Source: an uncultured Dokdonia sp. (GTDB taxonomy: Bacteria > Bacteroidota > Bacteroidia > Flavobacteriales > Flavobacteriaceae). From it: a stretch of DNA of 64,000 bases. The notes below the pieces were generated by a model that was given only the letters and a program-made list of their open reading frames with translations, was not told where the DNA came from and did no database searches. Positions 27,650-36,607 of the stretch are shown here, piece after piece (position 1 is the first letter of the stretch; each line of letters starts with the position of its first letter). The translations under genes and the position numbers were made by a program. The DNA lies in the NCBI RefSeq assembly GCF_947492815.1, contig NZ_CANLOB010000002.1, positions 124,001-188,000 of the forward strand. Reading direction: 5' to 3'.

Positions 27650-28918
27650 TTAGGTTCCAGTTCTTCTAAGGATAAATAACCCGCCATCAATATCACTTAC
27701 GATAATATTATTGCTGTCAAAATAAGGGTAGATGCTCCATACGCCATTAAAAGAAGTGTTGTTATTTGATGGAAAGGTGTCAAAAGAACCTGTGTCAAAC
27801 AAATTACCAGTAGCAATATCTGATATGTCTGCTACACGAATGCCTCGTGTGTAGTTTGACAAAAATACTTCATTTCCTTTTACATATAAATTATGATCTA
27901 TTGCCGCCGAATCTCCAGTAAAAGTCCCCGAGAATGTAGGGTTGTCTAGATCTGTAAAATCAAATAAAAGCGTACGTGTATTAAAACCTACATTGCTTTC
28001 ATCTAATTCGTCGTTTGCTATAAAATAGTCTTGATCTTTTGTGAGCCATCCTTGATGTGTGTATCCTATGTTAGGGTAATTTACTTCAGCTATTTGAAAT
28101 ATGTTTGTTTTATCAGTAACATCAATAATGACGACTTCATCTTCGTTGCTTCCTATGTAAATTTCTCTCCCTGTATAGTCTGCATCTGGTCCATTATAGG
28201 TTACTACTTGTGCATCATGTGTATATCCTTCTCCAGAAAAGCCACCTGCAAATGTAGGATTTAACGGGTTGCTAATATCTACAATATGTGGCCCTCCGCT
28301 AAAGGTGCTTGTGCCTACAACATAAGCAAAAGCTTGTTGCTCATTAATGACAATATTATGTGCATTTCCAAATTCTGTGTATACAGCGCTGGGTGTAAAT
28401 GTTATATTTTCACCTGAAGCTATATCTCGAAGTAGCGAGAGGTCAAATACTTGCATTCCATGTTCGCTGGCTTCACTCACAATAAATGCATACTCATTAT
28501 ATACTTTAATATCTCTCCATTGTGAACTACTTGTTTCTGAAGGTAGGAATCCTACAATTCTAGGTTCTGTAGGTGTTGAGATGTCTATAAAAGAGGTGCC
28601 TTCTCGCTGTCCGAAAAGTGCATATTCTGTATTGGTGACTGGATCTGTCCACCCCCAGATATCATTGCCTCCTGAGGAGTTGCCAAATTGAGAAAGATCA
28701 ATTTGTGCCATGAGATCAAAATCATCACAAGGGAAAACACCTGCAAATCCGTTTTCACATACTAGGCGGCCATCAGCGACAGGTGGATTTTGGTTTTCTT
28801 CCTCTTCTTCAGTGTCATCAGGAGCGACTACTACAATAGGTGCTGTGCTTTCATCGTCATCACTACAACTTAGTATAATTCCTAAAATAATCAGAGAAAA
28901 GAAAAGCCTTAATTTCAT
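27650..28918 (-). CDS. Choice-of-anchor B family lipoprotein (LVIVD-type repeats)
   Basis: This 422-aa protein has lipoprotein signal (MKLRLFFSLIILGIILSC) and an acidic linker. The choice-of-anchor B core follows: NDIWGWTDPVTNTEYALFGQREGTSFIDIS, WRDIKVYNEYAFIVSEASEHGMQVFDLS, GNAHNIVINEQQAFAYVVG, YTHDAQVVTYNGPD, NIGYTHQGWLTKDQ, DHNLYVKG and SIYPYFDSNNIIVSDIDGGLFIL. The fold is a propeller of LVIVD-like repeats; the function is unknown. It is a close paralogue of the next gene upstream but is held by a lipid anchor rather than T9SS. The start overlaps the upstream stop by 4 nt. Confidence 0.88.
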   Translation of the reverse strand: MKLRLFFSLIILGIILSCSDDDESTAPIVVVAPDDTEEEEENQNPPVADGRLVCENGFAGVFPCDDFDLMAQIDLSQFGNSSGGNDIWGWTDPVTNTEYALFGQREGTSFIDISTPTEPRIVGFLPSETSSSQWRDIKVYNEYAFIVSEASEHGMQVFDLSLLRDIASGENITFTPSAVYTEFGNAHNIVINEQQAFAYVVGTSTFSGGPHIVDISNPLNPTFAGGFSGEGYTHDAQVVTYNGPDADYTGREIYIGSNEDEVVIIDVTDKTNIFQIAEVNYPNIGYTHQGWLTKDQDYFIANDELDESNVGFNTRTLLFDFTDLDNPTFSGTFTGDSAAIDHNLYVKGNEVFLSNYTRGIRVADISDIATGNLFDTGSFDTFPSNNNTSFNGVWSIYPYFDSNNIIVSDIDGGLFILRRTGT

Positions 28919-30339
28919 TTTAATATCAGTTTTTGTGTACTATCTGCTGTTTTTACAAAATAGAGACCTGTTTGTAAATGCGTGAGGTCTAATTGTATTT
29001 CTGTAGCAGTACTTTTTGTTTCGTGTACGAGTTGTCCTGTAGTGTTGTATACGGCTATTAATCCAATAGGACTGTTTTTGTTTATGCTTACAATTCCTAA
29101 GGAAGGATTTGGAAACATATCGACTTCATTAGGTGCTTCAACAGTAGTAACGCTTAGGCTTTCATTTTGTTTTACAAGTATAAAACCGCCGTCTTGATCA
29201 CTAATAACAATATTTCCACTTTCAAAAAATGGATATACATTCCAAGCGCCAGAACCTGTTCCTACATTATTTGTGCTTGGTACGGTGTCAAAATATCCTA
29301 TTTCAGTTATGTTTTGATTAGCAATATCAGTGATGTCTATCACCCTCATTCCTGCTCTATAACTAGCAAGATAAAATAAGTTTCCAACCACATATCCATT
29401 ATGATCTGTAGAAGGATTGGTTCCTTCATATTCAAAATGGAGTTGAGGTGCATCTAGATCGTTAAAGTCAAAAACAACAGTTCTGGTATTAAAGCCGAAA
29501 CTTATTTCGTCTATTTCATCACCAAGAAGGAAGTAACGTTGATCTTCTGTAAACCACCCTTGATGCGTGTAGCCTATGTTAGGATATGAAATGGTTGATA
29601 TTTCCATAGGATTTGCTTTGTCTGTAATATCTACAATGGCAATCTCATTTTCATTACTTCCTATTAGGATTTCTTTTCCAATATAATCAGCATCTGGGCC
29701 ATTATAGGTTACTACTTGCGCATCATGGCTGTAACTATTATCAGCATATCCACCTTCTCCTACAGGATTTGTTGGGTCTTGAATATTTACAAAATGAGGT
29801 CCACCAGAAAAGGTTTGTGTTCCTACACCGTATGCATACCCAGTTTCTGTATTGATAACAATATTATGAGCGCTTCCAAAACCATCATAGTGAGCCGTCT
29901 CAGAAAAGGTAATTGGAGGGTTGGTAATATTTCGTAATTGCGTAAGGTCAAACACTTGCATTCCATGTCCGCCAGCTTCACTTACTACAAAAGCATGATT
30001 TTGATATACTTTAATATCTCTCCATACACTATTGCTAGTATGTGTAGGTAGCGTACCAAGATATACGATATCGTTTGGATTTGAAATATCTACAAATGCG
30101 GTTCCATTTGCTAGCCCAATAATGGCATATTCTTTTCCGTCTTCAGCATCTGTCCATCCCCAACTATCATTAGAAAAATTAGTGCCCATTTCATTATTTG
30201 TAAGTCTGTCTTGTAATGTATATCCTTCACAAGGAAAGCCTCCTGCCATATTCCCTTCACAAGGTGTTTGTGCTGTTACAATAATTGAGCATTGAAGGAG
30301 TCCTAAAAGGATACATAATTTAGTTAGGTAAGATTTCAT
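28915..30339 (-). CDS. Choice-of-anchor B family protein with T9SS sorting domain
   Basis: This 474-aa protein starts with a signal peptide ending VTAQ. Its propeller domain is the same as in the downstream lipoprotein (NDSWGWTDAEDGKEYAIIGLANGTAFVDIS, WRDIKVYQNHAFVVSEAGGHGMQVFDLT, YSHDAQVVTYNGPD, NIGYTHQGWFTEDQ). The C-terminus is a T9SS type A sorting domain (MFPNPSLGIVSINKN ... GLYFVKTADSTQKLILK). It is the first gene of the five-gene operon. Two paralogues with different anchors in tandem suggest one at the cell surface via T9SS and one lipid-anchored (inference). Confidence 0.9.
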   Translation of the reverse strand: MKSYLTKLCILLGLLQCSIIVTAQTPCEGNMAGGFPCEGYTLQDRLTNNEMGTNFSNDSWGWTDAEDGKEYAIIGLANGTAFVDISNPNDIVYLGTLPTHTSNSVWRDIKVYQNHAFVVSEAGGHGMQVFDLTQLRNITNPPITFSETAHYDGFGSAHNIVINTETGYAYGVGTQTFSGGPHFVNIQDPTNPVGEGGYADNSYSHDAQVVTYNGPDADYIGKEILIGSNENEIAIVDITDKANPMEISTISYPNIGYTHQGWFTEDQRYFLLGDEIDEISFGFNTRTVVFDFNDLDAPQLHFEYEGTNPSTDHNGYVVGNLFYLASYRAGMRVIDITDIANQNITEIGYFDTVPSTNNVGTGSGAWNVYPFFESGNIVISDQDGGFILVKQNESLSVTTVEAPNEVDMFPNPSLGIVSINKNSPIGLIAVYNTTGQLVHETKSTATEIQLDLTHLQTGLYFVKTADSTQKLILK

Positions 30340-30520
30340 TAGGTAGTTTTGTATAGGGTTATGGTAAACTTATAAAATTTTCATAATACATATGAAATAT
30401 CCGATCAAGTATTACTTGTCAATATATACTTATATAACAAATAAAACGTAAAAATCCCCCGTATTGTACTATAATAACTTGAAATCAAGTATAAAATTAT
30501 ACCCTTAAAAGGTTGTTTAG

Positions 30521-30528
30521 TACCTTTG
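30521..30528 (+). promoter_or_regulatory. -7 box of the thiL promoter, very short leader
   Basis: TACCTTTG, identical to the hflX box, ends 5 bases before the thiL ATG at 30534. The spacing predicts a near-leaderless transcript and argues against the upstream in-frame TTG at 30513 as the start. Confidence 0.5.
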
Positions 30529-30533
30529 CAGTT

Positions 30534-31583
30534 ATGTTAGAAAACAAAGATCAATCACGAACTTCTTTAGGAGAATTGGGTGAGTTTGGACTCATAAACC
30601 ATCTCACAGAGCATTTTAAAATTACACAAGAAACTACTGTAAAAGGTATTGGAGATGATGCTGCCGTATTATCATTTCCGGAACATCAAATTGTCGTAAC
30701 TACAGACCTTTTGATAGAAGGAGTTCACTTTGATCTAAGTTATGTGCCTTTAAAACATTTAGGGTATAAAGCAGTGATGGTAAACTTATCTGATGTGTAT
30801 GCTATGAATGCTACAGCAAGTCAGATCACTGTTTCGATAGCTGTTTCTAATCGTTTTCCATTAGAAGCGTTAGAAGATTTGTATGTTGGAATTCAGACAG
30901 CTTGTACTAATTATAAAGTAGATTTGGTAGGTGGAGATACTACATCTTCTACCACAGGACTAGTTATTAGTATTACAGCTATAGGGCATGCTTCAAAAGA
31001 AAAAATAGTAGGTAGGAATACTGCAAAGCCAAGTGATTTAGTTGTGGTTACTGGTGATGTAGGTGCTGCTTATATGGGATTGCAGATTCTTGAAAGAGAA
31101 AAAGCTGTGTTTAAAGTAAACCCTAATAGCCAGCCTGACTTAGAGCAATACGCTTATATCGTGGAGCGTCAGTTAAAACCTGAAGCAAGGAAAGATATAA
31201 TTTCATTATTTGAATCTCTAGAAGTGTTACCAACATCTATGATAGATGTGAGTGATGGTTTATCTTCAGAGATTTTGCATTTATGTAAAAACTCTAAAGT
31301 GGGGTGTAACTTATACGAAGAAAAAATACCATTAGATCCTCAGGTAATAAGTGCTTGTGAAGAGTTTAAATTAGACAGTACAACTATTGCGTTAAGTGGA
31401 GGAGAAGATTATGAACTATTGTTTACAATATCACAAGAGGATTATCCTAAGATTAAAGCAAATCCGAATTTTACAGTGATAGGTCATATGACAGAAGAGA
31501 GAGAGGGGGCTCATCTTATCACAAGAGCTAATACGAAAATTCCTTTAGTTGCAAGAGGCTGGAATGCATTGCAATCAGAATAA
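30534..31583 (+). CDS. thiL: Thiamine-monophosphate kinase
   Basis: This roughly 349-aa ThiL phosphorylates thiamine monophosphate to the active diphosphate. Signatures are GIGDDAAVL, VVTTDLLIEGVHFDL, NLSDVYAMNA, VGGDTTSS, MIDVSDGLSSEILHLC and LSGGEDYELLFT. The ATG at 30534 (MLENKDQSRTSLGELGEFGLI) is chosen because a promoter box sits just before it and it gives the standard ThiL N-terminus; an in-frame TTG 21 bases earlier would overlap that box. It is convergent with a small zinc-ribbon-like gene, only 5 bp apart. Confidence 0.95.
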   Translation: MLENKDQSRTSLGELGEFGLINHLTEHFKITQETTVKGIGDDAAVLSFPEHQIVVTTDLLIEGVHFDLSYVPLKHLGYKAVMVNLSDVYAMNATASQITVSIAVSNRFPLEALEDLYVGIQTACTNYKVDLVGGDTTSSTTGLVISITAIGHASKEKIVGRNTAKPSDLVVVTGDVGAAYMGLQILEREKAVFKVNPNSQPDLEQYAYIVERQLKPEARKDIISLFESLEVLPTSMIDVSDGLSSEILHLCKNSKVGCNLYEEKIPLDPQVISACEEFKLDSTTIALSGGEDYELLFTISQEDYPKIKANPNFTVIGHMTEEREGAHLITRANTKIPLVARGWNALQSE

Positions 31584-31588
31584 TTTCA

Positions 31589-31837
31589 TTAACGTGCCGC
31601 TAGTCTTCTTGTGTAGAAATTTTCATACACTTCATTAATACGACGTAATTTTGGAGTAAGTGGGGTATAGTGGCCATATCCATCTAATGTAAATTGCTTT
31701 TTACAATTAGCACACTCGAATTCTTTTATATTTGATTCATATCTTTTTGTGATTCTATATTTGTGTCCAAATACTTTGCATTGTAGGTTTGAAAAAGGGC
31801 TGTAGGTAGGCTCGTTTTTAGTTTTGATAGTATTCAT
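31589..31837 (-). CDS. Small protein with a C-x2-C zinc-ribbon-like motif
   Basis: This 82-aa protein contains CKVFGHKYRITKRY followed by KEFECANCKKQF, i.e. Cys...His and Cys-x2-Cys that could bind zinc. The remainder is basic and ends LRRINEVYENFYTRRLAAR. I do not recognise a named family. On the minus strand upstream, TTG and TACATTAG at 20-bp spacing could be its promoter (one base off the -7 consensus). Confidence 0.7.
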   Translation of the reverse strand: MNTIKTKNEPTYSPFSNLQCKVFGHKYRITKRYESNIKEFECANCKKQFTLDGYGHYTPLTPKLRRINEVYENFYTRRLAAR

Positions 31838-32008
31838 TGGTTTGGGGTTTTAACTTGAGTACTAATGTAAAAAAAATCTACAAACAACACAAAAATATCG
31901 ATGAAATGCACTAAAATTTAACAATTGAATGTTTTGCGCTAACATATTGACAAAATGTAACTACTGTTTTTACAGTAATTTACTTGTTAAAATTCAAAAT
32001 ATCATATT

Positions 32009-32782
32009 TTAATCTAGAAAGCTTAAAACGTGTTTGATTACTACATCTTTATTAGAAATATGACTCATATGCCCTCCTTTAATGATAGCAAAATGGTCTA
32101 TATATGGTGTAAATGTATCTTTTTGGCGTTGTGCATCAATAATCCAATCGGTTTCTCCCAAGATCATTCCTTTTTTAAAAGGCGCACTTTTCCAGAAATC
32201 ACTTGTGTCTTCTCTTAATCGCATTCCTTCATTAGATGCGATGTATCCTTGCACAGGTGTTTGTAATGCATGGTGTAAAGCCGTTGTAATAGTGTCACTA
32301 AATTGTGCTTTAGAAGTAGGGTCAAAAAGATTCATAAAAGACATGCGAACCAATTGTTTGTACTGTGTTTTTGCCATTTCATTGGCACGAAGACGTACCT
32401 GCTTTCTTTCTTTGGAATCTGCTTCTGGGGTAGCATTTAATAGACATATTGCGTTGACTTTTTCTGGGTACGCTTTCGCGAAAGCAATCCCAACATACCC
32501 TCCCATAGAATGTCCGATAATTGTACTTTGATGAATGTGAAGTTCATTCATTACTGCAAGCACAGCGTCAGAAAAGTCTTGCATTGTATGTACGTATCCT
32601 AAGCATGCTGTCTTGCCATGTCCTAAAAGATCGATACAGATGACACGATGTTTTTTTATGAGAAAAGGAAGTAAGTCATTCCACATCGAACTATTTTCCA
32701 AAAAGCCATGTAATAATATAATGGTAGCTCCAACTCCTTGATCTGTATAAAAAATACGGCTCCCTTTATGTGTAATCTCCAT
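32009..32782 (-). CDS. Alpha/beta hydrolase
   Basis: This 257-aa enzyme has LLHGFLENSSMW (oxyanion loop), nucleophile elbow IIGHSMGGYVG (Ser92), GETDWIID (acid) and GGHMSHIS (His) in the usual order. It is a soluble hydrolase of unknown ester or other substrate, similar to the pimeloyl-ester/BioH-like broad group. Residues 100-104 (IAFAKAYPE), directly after the elbow helix, are encoded by a palindromic repeat; helix C in this family commonly carries A-x-x-Y-P, so AFAKAYP fits well. It is divergent from brnQ with 36 bp between the starts. Confidence 0.9.
   Translation of the reverse strand: MEITHKGSRIFYTDQGVGATIILLHGFLENSSMWNDLLPFLIKKHRVICIDLLGHGKTACLGYVHTMQDFSDAVLAVMNELHIHQSTIIGHSMGGYVGIAFAKAYPEKVNAICLLNATPEADSKERKQVRLRANEMAKTQYKQLVRMSFMNLFDPTSKAQFSDTITTALHHALQTPVQGYIASNEGMRLREDTSDFWKSAPFKKGMILGETDWIIDAQRQKDTFTPYIDHFAIIKGGHMSHISNKDVVIKHVLSFLD
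32472..32485. repeat. Palindromic repeat copy, in coding sequence (AFAKA frame)
   Basis: GCTTTCGCGAAAGC in the alpha/beta hydrolase gene is read Ala-Phe-Ala-Lys-Ala just after the nucleophile elbow. Confidence 0.95.
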
Positions 32783-32818
32783 TTTGACTTATATTGAAGC
32801 GCAAATATCAACGAACCT

Positions 32819-34120
32819 ATGAAAATCACCAAACAAACTTTTGTTACTTCTTTTGCCTTGTTTTCTCTATTTTTTGGAGCGGGGAACCTTATATTTCCTT
32901 CTTTTTTGGGCTATAATGCAGGAGATGGATGGTTTATGGTGGCTGTAGGTTTTGTGATTTCTGCAGTAGTGATTCCTATTTTAGCTATTTATGGACATGC
33001 GCGATTGCAGGGTACTATGATGGATTTCGGTAAAAAAGTATCTCCTGTATTTGCTTTCGTATACAGTCTTATCGTTTATGTGATTTCTGTTTCTTTCCCA
33101 AGTCCAAGAACAGCTTCAGTTACGTATGAAATGGCTGTACAACCTTATATTGATATCCCCTCTTGGGGATGGATAGGCAACTATTTTCCATTAATATTGA
33201 GTGCGATCTACTTTATGCTTGTATTACTATTTGTGTTGAATCGTTCTAAAATCATAGATATTATAGGGAAGTTTTTGACTCCAGGTATTTTAATTATTCT
33301 TGGTTCTATTATATGTATAGGTCTTTTTGGAGATTATGACTCTATGCGGGCTTCTACCTATGCAAGTAACTTAACCAGTGGGATTTTAGAAGGATATCAA
33401 ACCTTTGATGCCATAGGAGGTGTCTTAGTAGGAGGTGTACTTGTGGTTTCACTTAGTTTGAAAGGGATATCAAAAGAAGAAAGTAAAAGCGTAATTGCAA
33501 AAGCAGGTTTGTTTGCAGGAATAGGATTTGTGATTATGTATGTAGGTTTAATTGCTCTTGGCGCTGCCAATAGTGGAACATTAGAAGCAGCTAATAGAAC
33601 AGACTTATTAAGTCAATTAAGCTATAATACTCTAGGAGGAATAGGAAGAACGGCTTTGGGAGTATTAGTAGCGCTTGCTTGTTTTACGACAGCTGTTGGT
33701 ATTGTAACTGGAACTGCCGACTTTTTTAAAGGTTTGTTTAAAGACTCTCAAAGAGCCTATGTTATTACTGCTATAATTAGTTGTATTCTTGGTGTAGGGA
33801 TGGGACAGCTAGATGTGCATTCTATTATTGTTGTCGCACTTCCAGCACTTATGTTTATTTATCCAATTACTATTGTACTTATATTACTGAATGTCCTTCC
33901 GGATAGATATGCTTCACCTATGGTATTTAAGGCCGTAGTGTTTATTACTGTTGTATTTAGTTTGCCTGATTTTTTATCTTCGATAGGACTTTCAAAATTG
34001 GTACAACCTATTCAAGAATCGGTGCCATTAGGAACGGTGACTTTGGGTTGGTTATTACCTGCAATCATTATATTTATTGTGGTGAATTTAATAAGCTTTA
34101 AGAAGTCACCTCACTCTTAA
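32819..34120 (+). CDS. brnQ: Branched-chain amino acid transport carrier BrnQ
   Basis: This 433-aa protein has about twelve membrane helices. The N-terminal signature FALFSLFFGAGNLIFPSFLGYNAG is that of the LIVCS (BrnQ) family of sodium- or proton-coupled leucine/isoleucine/valine symporters. TADFFKGLF and PIQESVPLGTVTLGWL are also typical. Its 3' end overlaps the convergent ACT-like gene by 23 bp, with no terminator seen between them. Confidence 0.95.
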   Translation: MKITKQTFVTSFALFSLFFGAGNLIFPSFLGYNAGDGWFMVAVGFVISAVVIPILAIYGHARLQGTMMDFGKKVSPVFAFVYSLIVYVISVSFPSPRTASVTYEMAVQPYIDIPSWGWIGNYFPLILSAIYFMLVLLFVLNRSKIIDIIGKFLTPGILIILGSIICIGLFGDYDSMRASTYASNLTSGILEGYQTFDAIGGVLVGGVLVVSLSLKGISKEESKSVIAKAGLFAGIGFVIMYVGLIALGAANSGTLEAANRTDLLSQLSYNTLGGIGRTALGVLVALACFTTAVGIVTGTADFFKGLFKDSQRAYVITAIISCILGVGMGQLDVHSIIVVALPALMFIYPITIVLILLNVLPDRYASPMVFKAVVFITVVFSLPDFLSSIGLSKLVQPIQESVPLGTVTLGWLLPAIIIFIVVNLISFKKSPHS

Positions 34121-34766
34121 GTCCTTTAATAACAGAAAAAGCACGATCTACTAGAACGTCTTTAACTAAGATGGTAAACTCATTGGTAGTAGATACCACT
34201 TCGTGTAAGGCAATACCTTCCCAAGCAAGCCTTTTGAAAAGTTGATAATAAAGCCCTGGCACAGTAGAATTATCATGCGGTAAATTAATACTAATAGCCG
34301 ATAAATTTTCTTGACGATCTAATAGCGTTTCTTCTGTAAAGTTGCTAATGACTTTATCCTTCTCTGAAGAAGATACAATAATAGTACTCTCTAAAATCCC
34401 TCTTGTAAAGGCGTAAAAAATACTTCGATCTGTAGTAATATGATCTAATATCTTTGCATGACTTTGTATTAAAGTAGGTGAGTTTTGAAATGTAAAATCT
34501 ACTAAGTTTGAACGTACAGTGATATCTCCTAGATTTTTAAGAATGCGTTGCATCTTTAAACTATTACTCGCATGAATAGGAGGATTATAACGGCGTAATG
34601 CCATCATGATAGCTCCTGTTTTAATGGTTTTATGCAGGCGCTTTTCTATAAGCGGTTGTATATGCTCTGCTAAAGCAGAATAGTTAATAATGTTTTTTGA
34701 TAACCCTTCTTCAATAAAAGGCTGTGTAATGATGATTTCCTCTACACAAGATGCAATTGTTTTCAT
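34098..34766 (-). CDS. Protein with C-terminal ACT-like domain, divergent to aspartate kinase
   Basis: This 222-aa protein has an N-terminal helical part (IINYSALAEHIQPLIEKRLHKTIKTGAIMMALRRY) that looks like a winged-helix or similar DNA-binding module. A C-terminal part, NLSAISINLPHDNSTVPGLYYQLFKRLAWEGIALHEVVSTTNEFTILVKD, reads like an ACT domain. I do not know its function. The divergent arrangement with an aspartate kinase that itself ends in ACT-like domains suggests a shared ligand or a regulator of that pathway (inference). Confidence 0.75.
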   Translation of the reverse strand: MKTIASCVEEIIITQPFIEEGLSKNIINYSALAEHIQPLIEKRLHKTIKTGAIMMALRRYNPPIHASNSLKMQRILKNLGDITVRSNLVDFTFQNSPTLIQSHAKILDHITTDRSIFYAFTRGILESTIIVSSSEKDKVISNFTEETLLDRQENLSAISINLPHDNSTVPGLYYQLFKRLAWEGIALHEVVSTTNEFTILVKDVLVDRAFSVIKGLKSEVTS

Positions 34767-34791
34767 ATTGTTAAATATATAACATATTGTG

Positions 34792-34799
34792 CAAAATTA
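34792..34799 (-). promoter_or_regulatory. -7 box for the ACT-like gene
   Basis: On the minus strand this reads TAATTTTG, an exact TAnnTTTG match about 26 bp before the start codon. Confidence 0.45.
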
Positions 34800-34841
34800 G
34801 AGTAATTTTATCATTTATATGGTTTCGATGCATGATAATAA

Positions 34842-34849
34842 TACTTTTG
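34842..34849 (+). promoter_or_regulatory. -7 box for the aspartate kinase gene
   Basis: TACTTTTG matches TAnnTTTG and lies 22 bp before the ATG at 34872. With the box at 34792-34799 it forms a divergent promoter pair. Confidence 0.45.
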
Positions 34850-34871
34850 GTCTCAATAAAATGAAATACGA

Positions 34872-36194
34872 ATGCGTGTACTAAAATTTGGAGGAACTTC
34901 TGTAGGATCTGTAGAAAATATGATCCAAGTGAAAGATATTATCAATGATCAAGAGAAAAAGATTGTTGTGCTTTCAGCAATGTCAGGTACTACCAATGCA
35001 TTAGTTACTATTTCTGAATATATAAAAACTAGAGATACGGCAAAAGCTTCTGCACGTATCGATGCATTAGAGGTTTCGTATGTACATACAATTCAGTCCT
35101 TATTTACTAATGAGGAGGTGCTATATGATGTGCAAGAGTATGTGCAAGATATATTTTATTATTTAAGAGCAACTACAGCAAAAACATATGATCAATTCAT
35201 ATATAATACAGTTGTCTCTTACGGAGAGTTACTTTCTACCTATATATTTAGTGCTTATTTACGTCAAGAAGGCATTAAAGTGCAATTGTTACCTGCATTA
35301 GATTTTATGCGAATTGATAGAAATAATGAGCCTGATAATTTTTATATACGTCAAAACATACATCGAATTATAGATGAATTACCAGCTGCAAATATATACA
35401 TTACGCAAGGTTTTATTTGTCTTGATGTAGATGGCGAGGTGTCTAACTTGCAAAGAGGCGGTAGTGATTATACCGCTACGATTATAGGAGCAGCTATTCG
35501 TGCCGAGGAAGTTCAAATATGGACAGACATAGATGGTTTCCATAATAACGATCCTCGTTTTGTTGATACTACAACTCCTATTTCAAATTTATCTTTTGAT
35601 GAGGCAGCAGAGTTGGCTTACTTCGGAGCTAAAATTTTACACCCACAAACAGTAATGCCAGTTCGTGAACTTGATATTCCTGTTCGCTTAAAAAACACCA
35701 TGGCACCCACTTCACATGGTACCTTAATTACAAATAAGGTGCATGGTGAAGGTATTAAAGCTATTGCAGCAAAAGATGGTATTACAGCCATAAAAATTAA
35801 ATCAGGTAGAATGCTGCTTGCTCATGGATTTCTGAAAAAAGTTTTCGAAATCTTTGAGCGCTATGAGACAGCTATCGATATGATTACTACGTCAGAAATT
35901 GCAGTTTCATTAACGATAGATGACGCGACACATTTAGTTCCTATCGTAGAAGAGTTAGAACGATTCTCTTTTGTAGAAGTAGATCAACAGCAATCTATTG
36001 TTTGCTTAGTTGGAAACTCCATTATATATCACCACCAAACACATAAATTATTTCAAATCCTTCAGGACGTGCCTATTCGTATGATTTCGTATGGAGGAAG
36101 TCACAATAATATTTCTTTATTGATTCATTCCGATCATAAAGTAGCAACCCTACAACGGTTACATACCTATCTTTTTGATAATGTAACTGCGTAA
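34872..36194 (+). CDS. Aspartate kinase (monofunctional)
   Basis: This 440-aa protein opens MRVLKFGGTSVGSVENM, the aspartokinase substrate motif. It has VVSYGELLSTYIF, LQRGGSDYTATIIGAAIRAEEVQIWTDIDGFHNNDPR and AELAYFGAKILHPQT, followed by two C-terminal ACT domains. It makes aspartyl phosphate for lysine, threonine and methionine synthesis. There is no fused homoserine dehydrogenase. A strong terminator follows. Confidence 0.92.
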   Translation: MRVLKFGGTSVGSVENMIQVKDIINDQEKKIVVLSAMSGTTNALVTISEYIKTRDTAKASARIDALEVSYVHTIQSLFTNEEVLYDVQEYVQDIFYYLRATTAKTYDQFIYNTVVSYGELLSTYIFSAYLRQEGIKVQLLPALDFMRIDRNNEPDNFYIRQNIHRIIDELPAANIYITQGFICLDVDGEVSNLQRGGSDYTATIIGAAIRAEEVQIWTDIDGFHNNDPRFVDTTTPISNLSFDEAAELAYFGAKILHPQTVMPVRELDIPVRLKNTMAPTSHGTLITNKVHGEGIKAIAAKDGITAIKIKSGRMLLAHGFLKKVFEIFERYETAIDMITTSEIAVSLTIDDATHLVPIVEELERFSFVEVDQQQSIVCLVGNSIIYHHQTHKLFQILQDVPIRMISYGGSHNNISLLIHSDHKVATLQRLHTYLFDNVTA

Positions 36195-36234
36195 AATAAA
36201 TGAAAAAGGAAGTTAAGTTAGTTTAGTTATTGTT

Positions 36235-36268
36235 GGGAGATTACTGTTTTTAGTAATCTCCCTTTTTT
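36235..36268 (+). terminator. Rho-independent terminator of the aspartate kinase gene
   Basis: An 11-bp perfect stem GGGAGATTACT / AGTAATCTCCC is followed by six Ts and then immediately by a palindromic repeat. Confidence 0.92.
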
Positions 36269-36269
36269 A

Positions 36270-36289
36270 TACGCTTTCGCGAAAGCGTA
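36270..36289. repeat. Palindromic repeat copy, intergenic
   Basis: A 20-bp perfect palindrome, TACGCTTTCG plus its reverse complement, directly abuts the T run of the terminator. The rest of the 36195-36607 gap shows no gene, only AT-rich sequence and a dyad before the peroxidase gene. Confidence 0.95.
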
Positions 36290-36550
36290 CCAAGACAAAC
36301 AACCCTTTTGATGTCTATTTTTCAAATCTTATAGGCAATATAGTTCAACAGAATTAATGTAAAACGAAACCATAAGAGTGTAAGTTGTGTTCTTTTGTAT
36401 ACAATGATTGTTCTAAGAGTAGTACTGTTTAATGTATTGTCAATATTTCTTCACAAAGAATTGATAAACCTTGTAGGTGACGTTTTTTGAGCATGATGTG
36501 CACTAAAAAATGTCAATTTTCCAAAAATAAAGTTTAAGTTTGAGCCATGA

Positions 36551-36573
36551 CTATATATTTTATACAAAATATA
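36551..36573. promoter_or_regulatory. AT-rich dyad upstream of di-haem peroxidase gene
   Basis: TATATTTT-ATAC-AAAATATA forms an 8-bp perfect inverted repeat about 35 bp before the start codon. A TAAGTTTG -7-like box is at 36535-36542, so the dyad lies at or just after the predicted start of transcription and could be an operator or a leader hairpin. Confidence 0.35.
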
Positions 36574-36607
36574 GTTGCTGAATATGCTATTTACTAAATC
36601 AAAGATT

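Noticed and set aside
30513..30533. Upstream TTG start for thiL
   Set aside because: It lies within the predicted promoter box and adds residues not expected for ThiL.
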